61,049 nucleotides of DNA from an uncultured Clostridium sp. (GTDB lineage Bacteria > Bacillota > Clostridia > Lachnospirales > Lachnospiraceae), in assembly GCA_900555045.1 (NCBI GenBank), contig USJW01000009.1:1-61049 (forward strand), in the 5' to 3' direction. The position numbers and the translations under genes are program-made. The first letter of the stretch is position 1. Every line of letters begins with the position of its first letter. This document shows positions 25,201 through 33,900 of this stretch, in pieces. The notes beneath the pieces are model-generated. The model saw nothing but the letters and a program-made list of their open reading frames with translations. It had not been told where the DNA came from and searched no databases.

Positions 25201-26971
25201 CCCGGTACTCGCCGCTCTTCTCCTTATCCTTGCAGTAGAGCGCCTCGCAGCACGCGCTCTCCTCCGGGTCAAACAGCCGCCGCACATCCCGCAGCTGCTC
25301 CTTAAACACCTGGCTGTCCTTCGCATCCGCCGCCATCGCGCCCGTGATCCCGCCCGCCAGCGGCAGCTCCTTGGTGATATTCTCCACCGCCGTGTTGTTG
25401 CAGGAGGTCACAAGGATGCCGTAATCGTTGATTTTGTCATTCTTTAGCTTGTAGTACTTGGGGTACCAGTCCGAATAGCCGTTCCCGCGCTTCTCCCCGT
25501 GCAGAAAGCTGCACTCACAGAACGCGTCGTCCGGCTTCTCATAATCCGCCAGAAGGCCCGCCCTCTGGACAATGTTATGCACAATAATCTCTTTTAGGAG
25601 GGTGGTTTTCCCCGTCCCGGGAGGGCCATTCACAGAGAACACCGCCCCCGTCCGCTCATCCTCAGCCACCGCCAGGTTCACCGCTGCCTGCTGCATGAGC
25701 GCCGGCATAAACTTGGAGGGCCATTTTCCGATCGGCGCATTCCTCACGTCCAGAATCCCGGCCAGCTGCTCCCTGAGCATGTCCCCCGCCTCGTCATCCG
25801 GCCCGGCGTGCTCCAGATCGACTCGCTCCTCCCGCGGCAGGACGCCGCTCTCGGGATAGTAGTCCGCATACGCCCCCGCGATGTACCGGATTAACGGCTC
25901 CGGCACATCGCTCTTCCCATCCGCTTTTTCCATCTGAAGCTTTGAGAGCACCAGCTGAAGGTCATCCGCAAAAAACGCCCTCCCGAGCCCCAGGTAGTCC
26001 TCCTCCCCGTACTTCTCCCGCGTCTCCTCATCCTTGTATACCTGGCAGAGAAGAATGCAGTAAAATTTCTCCCCCTGCGCCTCATCCGCCGAGCCATCCC
26101 CAGTCTCCCCGCCATGCCCGAGCACGGGTTTTATGTAGGTCTCCTGGACCTCCCTGTATACATGATCAATGTGCTCAAATGTGATGGGGCTGAATGGATT
26201 GCTGTCGTCCGAAGGAATTTTAAGGGGTGCGGCAGTGTCCGCATCCTGGAGATCCGGGAAGTCAGACTCGGCGGTTGATTCGCTGGATAAACTTTCAGCG
26301 CCTTCCTCCATCCGCGCCATCTTCTCTAGCTGCTCTTCTTCCCCAATCTTCTTAAAGTACTGTTCAAACGCATCCACATCCTCCCGGTACGACTGCTCTG
26401 ACAGGCAGCTCGCCAGCGCTTTGCCCGCCTGTGCCCTACCTGCCTGCGCACTCCCCGCCTGCGCCTTACCTGCCTGCGTCTTACCCGCCTGCGCTTCAAT
26501 GTGGTTTAACGCCCAGATGATGGGCGACAGGGAAAAGGTTCGCTCAATGTAGGCCCCCTGAGGGCTCAGCTCCAGGCCAAACCAGGCGATCTCCTCCTGG
26601 CTCTCCTCCGGCCGGGCGTCCTCCTCGTCAAGCGCCCGCGCGATCTCCCGGATCCAGCGCTCCCGCCTGTTCCTGCCCGCATAAACCGTGATGTTTCCCC
26701 AGCAGCCCATGCCATGCCGCTCTGCCTCGCGCCGGACCACGCCCAGCAGATCGCAGCCCCGCTCGACGGGTGTGATCAGCCTTAAAACCTTTGGAGCCTC
26801 CTTGCCGGGCGCCCCGCCCGCCTGAACCCGCTTCACCGCCTCCGCATTTTTCCGGCGCTCCTCGTAGGTCAGAGACGGCAGTGCATCCTGGCCCAGAAAT
26901 TCCAGAGTGTGCCAGTAGTCCAAAATCTGTTCTGCTATGGTTTCTTTTGTGGGGTGTGTTGAAGTTTTCAT
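22250..26971 (-). CDS. Giant SF1 (UPF1-like) helicase with coiled coil and probable C-terminal HEPN domain
   Basis: A 1573-residue protein. N-terminal uncharacterised region (ILDYWHTLEFL near residue 20); a Gln-Ala-Gly-Lys repeat linker (about 160-187); SF1 motif I NGPPGTGKTTLL near 450; a long Glu/Lys/Arg-rich coiled coil inserted about 645-880; motif II LIVDEAGQAPPQ near 1017 (DEAG); motif III VIVGDPKQ; and motifs V-VI QGKEAG to VTRAKYRLYVVG near 1240-1280. The last 170 residues are helical and contain RELRNACCHCD near 1527, an R-N-x3-H match to the HEPN RNase motif. Helicase call is firm, HEPN is inferred. A single-gene defence role is possible. Own promoter at 27022-27077. Confidence 0.85.
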   Translation of the reverse strand: MKTSTHPTKETIAEQILDYWHTLEFLGQDALPSLTYEERRKNAEAVKRVQAGGAPGKEAPKVLRLITPVERGCDLLGVVRREAERHGMGCWGNITVYAGRNRRERWIREIARALDEEDARPEESQEEIAWFGLELSPQGAYIERTFSLSPIIWALNHIEAQAGKTQAGKAQAGSAQAGRAQAGKALASCLSEQSYREDVDAFEQYFKKIGEEEQLEKMARMEEGAESLSSESTAESDFPDLQDADTAAPLKIPSDDSNPFSPITFEHIDHVYREVQETYIKPVLGHGGETGDGSADEAQGEKFYCILLCQVYKDEETREKYGEEDYLGLGRAFFADDLQLVLSKLQMEKADGKSDVPEPLIRYIAGAYADYYPESGVLPREERVDLEHAGPDDEAGDMLREQLAGILDVRNAPIGKWPSKFMPALMQQAAVNLAVAEDERTGAVFSVNGPPGTGKTTLLKEIIVHNIVQRAGLLADYEKPDDAFCECSFLHGEKRGNGYSDWYPKYYKLKNDKINDYGILVTSCNNTAVENITKELPLAGGITGAMAADAKDSQVFKEQLRDVRRLFDPEESACCEALYCKDKEKSGEYRDIYFTEYANGLLGNDSAWGLISAALGKRSNIHRFYQNVLRHLDADFYKNEKIDRRLEDYQRVRAQFLAQKQKVEQLRDELAVWCEREKELRKFCAESMRGFQARRRENEKAVKTLEEDGRKREVLEGRIREQEILAAEKGGELEAASRKLEAAREAMAQADQQYEETLRSAGRAKGDDSVLDKVRFLFSSKETKELAEKCAAKAKEQKAVLEQRRAECQELECVHEKILQKKEESEAGLRALEEERERLVREMDEIPGQMEARRHEIRQLEDGIEAAKKEYREALDGQLRGADDVSRFTAMDEPFMRAFLSEDEGESTGAQVANLWFTQAYNREREKLFSAAMQLNKAFVLSSKNCFRNYRNLALLWQETKEDNELVTFHPEDREACFGPLLQSLFLLVPVISTTFASVGSFLKDIKEPRMLGTLIVDEAGQAPPQMAVGAMYRCRKTVIVGDPKQVEPVVTDDLQLLKKAYREDVYKPYKSKQASVQQFADRINPYGTYMENEYNEREWVGCPLVVHRRCISPMYDISNHISYNDTMKQQTREPSAKKAEMFCYPGSRWINVAGKEAGKKNHFVEAQGKRVLEILELAFSKADEPSLFVITPFTTVKTGMVKCIENSLRQDHETVLYQKRNSVREWMYKNIGTVHTFQGKEAGEVIFLLGCDAGKESAGAIRWVNSNLVNVAVTRAKYRLYVVGDERAWKESVYISQAKSMIDLYALKELGNAVYGEAKGSEEERRDRALTYCRQLPPAESFSVDAEEGDNGEMEYEPGPEIYLNELRSGGLLLQSLTDEQLKGYGFSREAFEALNPQVREYIEWGIKIYSMLKKLIVQYKLTDIDTSCCGILFCKAAELQVKECFYEGVKKHFPDYRVKLAGGRQTPVKEVKKDKMLLGTFQNILGVESHRRMLAEHMGRTGEKRCDFAWWTRFHRNLDQCRELRNACCHCDKFVFNQVNRLLTVLFLRDKGDQEPVMDGVVRDSEMGRRL
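26428..26492 (-). repeat. 15-bp minisatellite inside the helicase gene
   Basis: Four to five tandem 15-bp units (CCTGCGNNNTACCYG-like on the plus strand) encode the pentapeptide QAG(K/S/R)(A/T) repeated five times. The unit length keeps the frame, so copy-number change would lengthen or shorten the linker without disrupting the gene. Confidence 0.8.
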
Positions 26972-27021
26972 ATGTAAATTCTACCTCTGCATTCTTTTGC
27001 CTTGGTTGACAGGGGACTCAA

Positions 27022-27077
27022 CTTGATATCAAGCTTTATATTTTCTAAATTATACCATAAATTTCACCATTTGACGA
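27022..27077 (-). promoter_or_regulatory. Promoter and 12-bp palindrome upstream of the helicase gene
   Basis: Minus strand: extended -10 TGGTATAAT (plus ATTATA 27049-27054), 17-bp spacer, weak -35 TCGTCA (plus 27072-27077). The perfect palindrome CTTGATATCAAG (27022-27033) would lie just downstream of the start point, a position suited to a repressor. The 5' leader is about 70 nt. Confidence 0.5.
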
Positions 27078-27171
27078 CGTCCCCATCCCCTCATTCCCTT
27101 CCATCATTCCCCCCGCCTTCGCACCCGCCATATAATTCCCCCATGACTCCCCACCCAGCATCCCACCCCAC

Positions 27172-27210
27172 AAAAAAACAAAGCCGTCAATGTCCTCCAT
27201 CAACGGCTTT
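27172..27210 (-). terminator. Terminator of the diguanylate cyclase gene
   Basis: On the minus strand, stem AAAGCCGT and ACGGCTTT (plus 27203-27210 with 27180-27187) is followed by GTTTTTTT (plus 27172-27179). This is a classic intrinsic terminator 20 bp after the stop codon. Confidence 0.8.
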
Positions 27211-27229
27211 ATCCCCACAACCTTCACTT

Positions 27230-28171
27230 TTACCTCACCTTATCCCCATCCCCAAGAGGCTCTTCCTCACTCCCTCCAAAAACCACAACTTTCCCCTTAT
27301 GGGCCTTCGCCCTATACAGCGCGGCATCCGCCTTTTTAAACAGTTCATTAAAGTTCGCCGCGTCCTCCGGAAAGATCGCGACGCCCACGCTGTTGGTGCA
27401 AGTGTACCGGCCCGCCTCCACGCGGGTCAGCTCAGGGAATTTGTTGCAGAGCCACCGCGCCTCCCCGATGTCCTGGATGAATATGATAAACTCGTCGCCT
27501 CCGAACCGGCCCACAACGTCCGACTTTCGGAACGTGTTTTTTATCTGCTCCGATACCGCATGGATCACCTTGTCCCCCTCGATGTGCCCGTAGGTATCGT
27601 TGAATTTCTTGAAATCATCGATATCTAAGACCATCAGGGCATGCTTCAAATGCTGATTCTTTCTCAGAATGTTGTTAATCAGCGAGATCGTATACCCCTT
27701 GTTGTACAGCCCGGTAAAACCGTCCAGGTTGGCTGCCAGCTCCAGGCTTTCCGTCCGCTCCTTGACGTCGGTGATGTCCGTGATGACTCCCACCATCCTC
27801 ACGGGCTTCCCATTTTCCAGAATCGGTGTTATGTTGATTCTGCACCACACAAACGGGGATCCGCCGGCCTTCATTCGCGCCTCATAGACCGCCGGCTCTC
27901 CGTTGAACATGCATTTGAACGCCTCCGCAATCACCTCCGCATCGTCCGGGTGCGAGAAATACGCGCTCACCGCCCGGCGGTACTCCTCCGGCTCCAGGAA
28001 GCTGTACGGCCGGACATCTGACAAAATGTCATCGCCGGATACGCCGAATATGACCTCCGCATTTTCAAAATAGGTGTACAGCTGCCGCAGCAAATCCACC
28101 TCAAAAATGCATATTTTTGCAGCCTTTAGGGCGATGCGCAGCCGCTCCTTGTACTGATCAATCTCCTCCAT
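27230..28171 (-). CDS. PAS-GGDEF diguanylate cyclase
   Basis: A 313-residue cytoplasmic enzyme making cyclic di-GMP. A PAS domain occupies about residues 10-135 (ending VGVITDITDVKER), and the GGDEF domain about 140-300 with substrate-site DIDDFKKFNDTYGH and the intact catalytic GGDEF at 224-228. The product-inhibition I-site RKSD (215-218) lies five residues before it. There is no transmembrane segment, so an internal signal is sensed. It follows the HIT gene by 34 bp. A second c-di-GMP protein is encoded at 36222-38939. Confidence 0.93.
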   Translation of the reverse strand: MEEIDQYKERLRIALKAAKICIFEVDLLRQLYTYFENAEVIFGVSGDDILSDVRPYSFLEPEEYRRAVSAYFSHPDDAEVIAEAFKCMFNGEPAVYEARMKAGGSPFVWCRINITPILENGKPVRMVGVITDITDVKERTESLELAANLDGFTGLYNKGYTISLINNILRKNQHLKHALMVLDIDDFKKFNDTYGHIEGDKVIHAVSEQIKNTFRKSDVVGRFGGDEFIIFIQDIGEARWLCNKFPELTRVEAGRYTCTNSVGVAIFPEDAANFNELFKKADAALYRAKAHKGKVVVFGGSEEEPLGDGDKVR

Positions 28172-28205
28172 AACGCTTCTATGCCCCCTCTTCGTCCTTA
28201 ACCTG

Positions 28206-28688
28206 TCAAACGATTTCCGGTGCCCGCAGCAGTTGATCCAGCTCCCGGTTCAGCTGCCCCTTCAAGGTTTCCAGCTCCTCGCGCCCGGGCCTGTACGCTT
28301 CGGCCCGCAGCTCGTCCCCCAGCTGCCAGACCGGCCCCGGCTTCGGCGTGTCGCCCGCTCTTCTGGGAAAAATATGCCAGTGCATGTGCACTCCCCTCCC
28401 CACTCCGAGCAGCTCATAGTTCAGCTTTTCCGGTTTGAATGCGCGGTACACCGCCTCGGCGACCACAGCCATCTCGCGCAGAAACTCGTCCCGAAATTCC
28501 GGCTCTAAAAGGTGCAGCTCCGCCGCACACTGCTTGCACAGAAAGAGCGTGTAGCCTTTGATCCGCTGACTGTCCCCCATCACCACATACCCGGTGTTCA
28601 GTTCTCTTACAAAATATGGGTTCTCCCCGCGCTTTATCCAATCGATTCTTTCGCACACAGCACAACCGGCCACGATGTCCTCCTCCAT
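28206..28688 (-). CDS. HIT family nucleotide hydrolase/transferase
   Basis: A 160-residue HIT protein. The catalytic histidine triad is HMHWHIFPR (His101, 103, 105). Two Cys pairs, CAVC near residue 9 and CKQC near 51, could bind a structural zinc as in other HIT proteins. Relatives hydrolyse dinucleoside polyphosphates or nucleoside phosphoramidates; the true substrate is not evident. It is followed closely by the diguanylate cyclase gene, probably in one transcript, though no functional link is known. Confidence 0.88.
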   Translation of the reverse strand: MEEDIVAGCAVCERIDWIKRGENPYFVRELNTGYVVMGDSQRIKGYTLFLCKQCAAELHLLEPEFRDEFLREMAVVAEAVYRAFKPEKLNYELLGVGRGVHMHWHIFPRRAGDTPKPGPVWQLGDELRAEAYRPGREELETLKGQLNRELDQLLRAPEIV

Positions 28689-28781
28689 ATTGCAGTGTCA
28701 AATGTTGCTACTGCCTATTATAAATCATTTTGCGGATCCATGCCACCTCGTTTCCGATCCTGCAATGCGCGTCCAGCCTTG

Positions 28782-29783
28782 TCAAATGTCAAAGGGCTCT
28801 CTCATCGCTCTCCTAGCCCACTCCGAATCCTTTAAGATCGCGCGCCCAACCCCGATCAGATCCGCCATCTCCTGCGCCAGGAGCCGCTCCGCCGCCTGGG
28901 CGGTGACGATGCCTCCGGTCAGAATGACCGGGATTGAGACCGCTTTCTTCACAGCCTCTGAGATCCCGCAAAAATACCCTTCCTCCTTGGATTCAGGGTT
29001 CAGATAGCCGCAGAGCCCGCCCGAGATATCGATCAGGTCGATCCCGGCCTTCTCGAACTCCCTGGCTGCCCACACGCTGTCCGCGATGGTGCTGCCGCCC
29101 TCCATGTAGTCGCAGGCCCCCAGCCGCAGCGCGACCGGGTAATCTGCCCCGACCGCCTCCCGAACGGCCCGGATCACCTCCAGGTGAAGCCGGATTCTCC
29201 CCTCCAGAGAGCCGCCGTATCCGTCCTCCCTGCGGTTGGTGAGGGGAGAATAAAATTGGTTGAGCAGATACGAGTGGGCGGAGTGGATTTCCACGCCGTC
29301 AAAACCGGCCAATTGGGCCCGCCTTGCCGCCTGCGCGAAGGCCCGGACAACGCCCGCGATGTCCGCCTCATCCATCACCTGGGGCAGTTCCCCCTTGCCG
29401 TTTGGCAGCCTAACCGCGCTGACGCCGATCACCTGGCAGCCTGTGATCTCCCGGGATGCCGCGGCCCCGGCATGGTTGATCTGGGCGAAAACCCGGCTCT
29501 CATTTCGGTGGATGACATCGGTCAGCCTTTTAAGCCCTTCCACGTCGGAATCCCCGGCGATGGAGAGCTGGCCCCTGCTCGCCTTTCCCTCCGGCGCGAC
29601 ATAGCTGTGCTCCGTGATGATGAGGCCGATGTCCCCGCCCGCAGACTTTTCATCGTAATAATCGCACAGGGCATCTGTCACCATGCCGTCCGGCGCGGAC
29701 TTTGCGGTCGCCATCGGCGGCATCACAAGGCGGTTTTTCAGTTTCATATGGTTGACTGTGATCGGTTGATTCAAAAATTTCAT
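28782..29783 (-). CDS. NADH:flavin oxidoreductase (old yellow enzyme family)
   Basis: A 333-residue FMN-binding TIM barrel. Landmarks: N-terminal NRLVMPPMATAKS, INHAGAAAS, the substrate His region EIHSAHSYLLNQFYSPLTNRR, DGYGGSLEGR, and the FMN-phosphate loop VILTGGIVTAQAAE with GVGRAIL. It has only the barrel, without the C-terminal 4Fe-4S/FAD domains of 2-enoate and dienoyl-CoA reductases. It probably reduces an activated C=C bond. Start 29783 follows GGAGGAACGAAC. It lies 14 bp after the metallo-beta-lactamase-fold gene, so both are co-transcribed. Confidence 0.9.
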   Translation of the reverse strand: MKFLNQPITVNHMKLKNRLVMPPMATAKSAPDGMVTDALCDYYDEKSAGGDIGLIITEHSYVAPEGKASRGQLSIAGDSDVEGLKRLTDVIHRNESRVFAQINHAGAAASREITGCQVIGVSAVRLPNGKGELPQVMDEADIAGVVRAFAQAARRAQLAGFDGVEIHSAHSYLLNQFYSPLTNRREDGYGGSLEGRIRLHLEVIRAVREAVGADYPVALRLGACDYMEGGSTIADSVWAAREFEKAGIDLIDISGGLCGYLNPESKEEGYFCGISEAVKKAVSIPVILTGGIVTAQAAERLLAQEMADLIGVGRAILKDSEWARRAMREPFDI

Positions 29784-29797
29784 GTTCGTTCCTCCTG

Positions 29798-30676
29798 TCA
29801 AATTTTCTGCCAGAGCAGCAGATTCTGCTCAAAGCTTGCGCTGATTTTTCCGGTATCCTTTAGCCACGCCAGGTAGGACCGGACGGTGCTTCCCACCAGC
29901 ACATACTGCTCGAAATTCATGGTCAGGCCGAATGCCGAAAAAATCTTTTGCAGCAGCGCCTCAAAGCCGATGGGCTCGGCGCACAGCGACGTGATTTTCT
30001 CCGCGATCTCCCACACCTTGTCGATGTTGTACTGGGCCAGCGGCGCGATGTCCTCTGCCGCCCCGGCATGGGCCGGGACAAACATCCGCGCGCGCATCGT
30101 CTTCACCCGCTCCAGGGTTTCCAGGTAGGCGGCCACGTCATAGATGAAGGTGATCTGGTATTTGTCAAGCGTCTCCCGACTGGACAGGCAATCCGCCAGA
30201 TAGACCACATCGTCCCCCGTCCGGAAGCCCACCATGTCAAAAAAGTGCCCGGGCAGTGGAATGATCTCAAAGCCCTCCGGCAGGACCTCCGGCGTCAGGG
30301 GCTTCGCGTCGCTCTCCTGGGCCATGAGAAATTTGTGGCGCAATTCCTTCGGCGGAAACGCCCCGTAAAGGAACGACGGCTCCAATATGGGATTTCTTGT
30401 AAATTCGCATTCAATCCCCGGCGCATAGACCCGGCAGCCCGTCTGGGCCTGCAAATACCGGTTGCCGCCGATGTGGTCCGCGTTGGAGTGGGTGTTGTAG
30501 ATGGCGGTCAAATGCCAGCCGTTGGCATCTAAGATCTGGCGCACCTTGCGCCCCGCGTCCTTATCGTTGCCGCTGTCAATCAGACAGACATCCGCACCGT
30601 CCAATCGGACCAGCCCGATTTTGGACGGACTCTCAATATAGTAGCTCTGCTCCGACACCTGTATCAGTTCATACAT
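29798..30676 (-). CDS. Metallo-beta-lactamase-fold hydrolase with altered metal motif
   Basis: A 292-residue protein: MBL fold in the first 220 residues and a helical, winged-helix-like C-terminal part. The metal loop reads THSNADH (His63, Asn65, Asp67, His68), with Asn in place of the second His of HxHxDH. Further ligands are candidates in PLPGHFFDMVG, YLADCLSS and PAHAGA. The remaining ligands suggest metal binding persists, but the site is atypical. It is the first gene of a pair with the flavin oxidoreductase. The ribosome site is GAGGAGGAAAAAGGA. Confidence 0.85.
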   Translation of the reverse strand: MYELIQVSEQSYYIESPSKIGLVRLDGADVCLIDSGNDKDAGRKVRQILDANGWHLTAIYNTHSNADHIGGNRYLQAQTGCRVYAPGIECEFTRNPILEPSFLYGAFPPKELRHKFLMAQESDAKPLTPEVLPEGFEIIPLPGHFFDMVGFRTGDDVVYLADCLSSRETLDKYQITFIYDVAAYLETLERVKTMRARMFVPAHAGAAEDIAPLAQYNIDKVWEIAEKITSLCAEPIGFEALLQKIFSAFGLTMNFEQYVLVGSTVRSYLAWLKDTGKISASFEQNLLLWQKI

Positions 30677-30908
30677 TCCTTTTTCCTCCTCCGACCGTCA
30701 CTGTCCACTCTCAAATTGAATCAATTATAGCACATGCGCCCCCCATTTCCCACGAGTGGGCCTTAAAAAGATGCAATTTTTCGCTAAATCCCCGCACACG
30801 CCCTCAAACCGCTCATATGTTGGTAGAGAGGACATTCCGCATGTCTGTTTTTTCGTACAACCTGCTGCAAATGGCAGTTTCATCAATATCGAAAGGTGGG
30901 ATATCACA

Positions 30909-33900
30909 ATGGCAACTTTATCAGGCCGTGTAATCTTTGACAGGGACCGCAGTCTCACGATCTCCGGGAGCGACTCTGGTCTTGCAAATATCCCGGTGGT
31001 ACTTCAAAATATCAGCACAAGCCAACGGCTTACTGTTTTGACGGACTCCGCCGGAAACTATTCCTTTATCAACGTTCCAAACGGAAACTACCGGGTTGTG
31101 GAGTCCTACGGTACCGCAGGCGGCGTGCCCACCCCCGGCGACTTCTCCCTGGCGGCCCCCGGGAGCGTCCCCTCGGGCGTCAACCCGCCCATCACGGCCG
31201 CCCCAAATCCGCCGCCCGGCTCCACCAACCTGGACTCCCTCACGCCGGATACCCTGCTCATCACGGTAACCGGGGCCGATATCGGCAACCTGAATTTTTT
31301 CAACGGCCCGGTCATCTACACGCCGATTGAGACCATTCTGGATCCCTGCGCCTTCATCTCCGGCGACAACCTGATCGGGGCCGCGGACGAGGGGACCTTC
31401 GGCTCCTTCCCTCCCGGGACCCCAGCCAACACCGGCGCGCCGGTGGAGCCCTACCCGGGCGTCACGCCGGATTTCGTCTACGTGCTGCCGAACCCCGACA
31501 CCTACACGCCCTTCGGCGGGCAGTATACGGTCCAAAACATCATGAACAACGCGCTGAGCGAGGTCATCGGCGCATGGTGGCGGATCGCGGACCACACGGA
31601 GGGGAATGAAACCGGGCGCATGATGGTGGTGAACGGCGATAACCCCGGCGCGGTCTTCTTCCGTGACCAGGTCTTTGTGCAGCCGAACACCAACTACCTG
31701 TTCACCGCGTGGATCTTAAACCTCTTCAAGGTGACCGGCTACCCCAACCCGGAGCTGGGCGTGCGCATCCTGGCGGAGGACGGAAGCATTCTCTACAGCG
31801 CCACTCTGGGCACCCTGATTCCCCCCAGCCTAAACGCCCCGGAGTGGAAGCAGATCGGCAGCGTCATAAACTCACAGAACAACTCTTCGCTGACCGTGGA
31901 ATTCCTCAGCGAGGGGCCGGAGGTGATCGGAAACGATTATGCCATCGACGATATCTCCTTCAACGAAATTCAGGTGCCGGAGTTCATCCCGGTTAAGACC
32001 GTGGACCGCCAGACCGCAACGGTGGGGGAGGTCGTCCGCTTCACCGTCACGCTCTCCAACACCTGCCAGAGCCCCCTGACCAGCCTGTTCTTCCGGGATC
32101 TTGTCCCTGAAGGCCTGTCGTTTGTCCCCGACACAGTCACCGTCAACGATGTGTTAACTCCCGGGGCCAACCCGGACATCGGCTTTCCGCTGCCGGATGT
32201 GCCCGGGGGCAGCACGGTCACCGTGGCCTTCGACGCCAAGGTGAACATGGTCCCGGTGCCGAACCCGGCATTAAATCAGGCCGAAATCCGATACTCCTAC
32301 ACGCCGGTGGAGGGCGGCATCCCGGGCACCTACCTGGTTACCTCCAACGAGGTTCCGGTGTTTGTGACCGAGACCGCGGACATCGCCGTGGTCAAAACGG
32401 CCAGCCCCAGCCCCGTGGTGCCGGGAAGCACGCTGACCTACACCATCAATGTGTCCAACCAGGGGCCCTCCCCCGCCGAGAACGTCCTGTTGACCGACAG
32501 TCTCCCGGCCTCGCTCTCGGGAGCTGAATTTTCCGTGGACGGCGGCGGCACCTTCTACCCATGGCCCGGCACCTACAGCCTGGGAACCCTGCTGAGCGGT
32601 GAGACCCGGACCATCATCATCCGGGCCGCAGTGGCCCCCTCCGCCACCGGCAATATCGTCAACACCGCCGTGGTGGAGAGCTCCACGCCGGACCCCGATC
32701 TGTCCAACAACACCAGCACCGCCGTCACACCGGTGGTGGATCAGGCCGACCTCTCGGTGGTGAAGCTGGGCTCCCCGAACCCGGTGGCCCAGGGGGAGCT
32801 GCTCACCTACACGCTGAACATCTCAAACGCCGGGCCCGCGGCCGCAGTAGGCACCATACTGACCGACCCCATTCCCGCCAGCCTGCTAAACCCGGAGTAC
32901 TCCCTGGGCGGCAGCGCCTTCCAGCCCTGGACCGGCACCCTGTCCCTCGGCACCCTGGAGCCCGGCGCTGTGGTGATCGTGCAGATCCGCGGCACAGTGA
33001 GCCCCGCTGCTGTGGGAATTATTTCCAATACCGCCACGGTGAGCAGCTCCACCCCGGACCCCGATCTGTCCAACAACAGCTCCACCGACAGCACGGAGGT
33101 GACGGCGAGCGCCGACCTGGCCGTCACGAAGACCGGAACTCCTTCCCCGGTGCCCGCGGGCAGCCAGCTGACCTACACGCTGAATGTGGAAAATTTCGGC
33201 CCCGGCGATGCGCAGAATGTACTGCTGACCGATCCAATCCCCGCGCAGCTCGTGAACGCCCAGTACTCGCTGGACGGCGGCGCCACCTTCCAGCCCTGGA
33301 CCGGCTCGGTCTCCCTGGGAACGTTCACCGCCAACACGGCGCGCACGGTTCTCATCCGCGGAACCGTCCAGGGAACGGCCACCGGTTTGATCGCCAACAC
33401 CGCCATCGTGAGCAGCTCCACCCCGGATCCCAACCCGGACAACAACGAGGACACGGAGATCACGCCCATCAACACCTCCGCCGATTTATCCGTGACCAAG
33501 TCCGGCAGCCCGAGCCCGGTCCTCCCGGGTCAAACCCTGACATTCACGCTCACCGTCCGGAATGCCGGTCCAAACCCGGCGATTGACACGGTGCTGGCCG
33601 ACGCCGTCCCGCCTGAGCTCGCAGGTGCCGAGTACTCCGTGGACAACGGCGCCACATGGCTTCCCTGGACCGGTTCCCTGAGCCTTGGCACCCTGGACCC
33701 GAATGCCGTCCGCACCGTGCTCATCCGCGGAACCGTGAGCTCTGCGGCCTCCGGGCTCCTCACCAACACGGCGATTGTCCAGAGCGCGACGCCGGATCCC
33801 AACCCGGACAACAACCAGGACACGGCCCTCATCCCGGTGAATGAATCCGCGGATCTCTCCATCGTCAAGACGGCCTCCCCAGTCCCGGTGACCGCAGGCG

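Noticed and set aside
30756..30908. Upstream in-frame extension of the DUF11 gene as its N-terminus
   Set aside because: It would start at GTG without a ribosome site and adds no signal peptide. ATG 30909 has AAAGGTGGG and begins directly at the beta domain.
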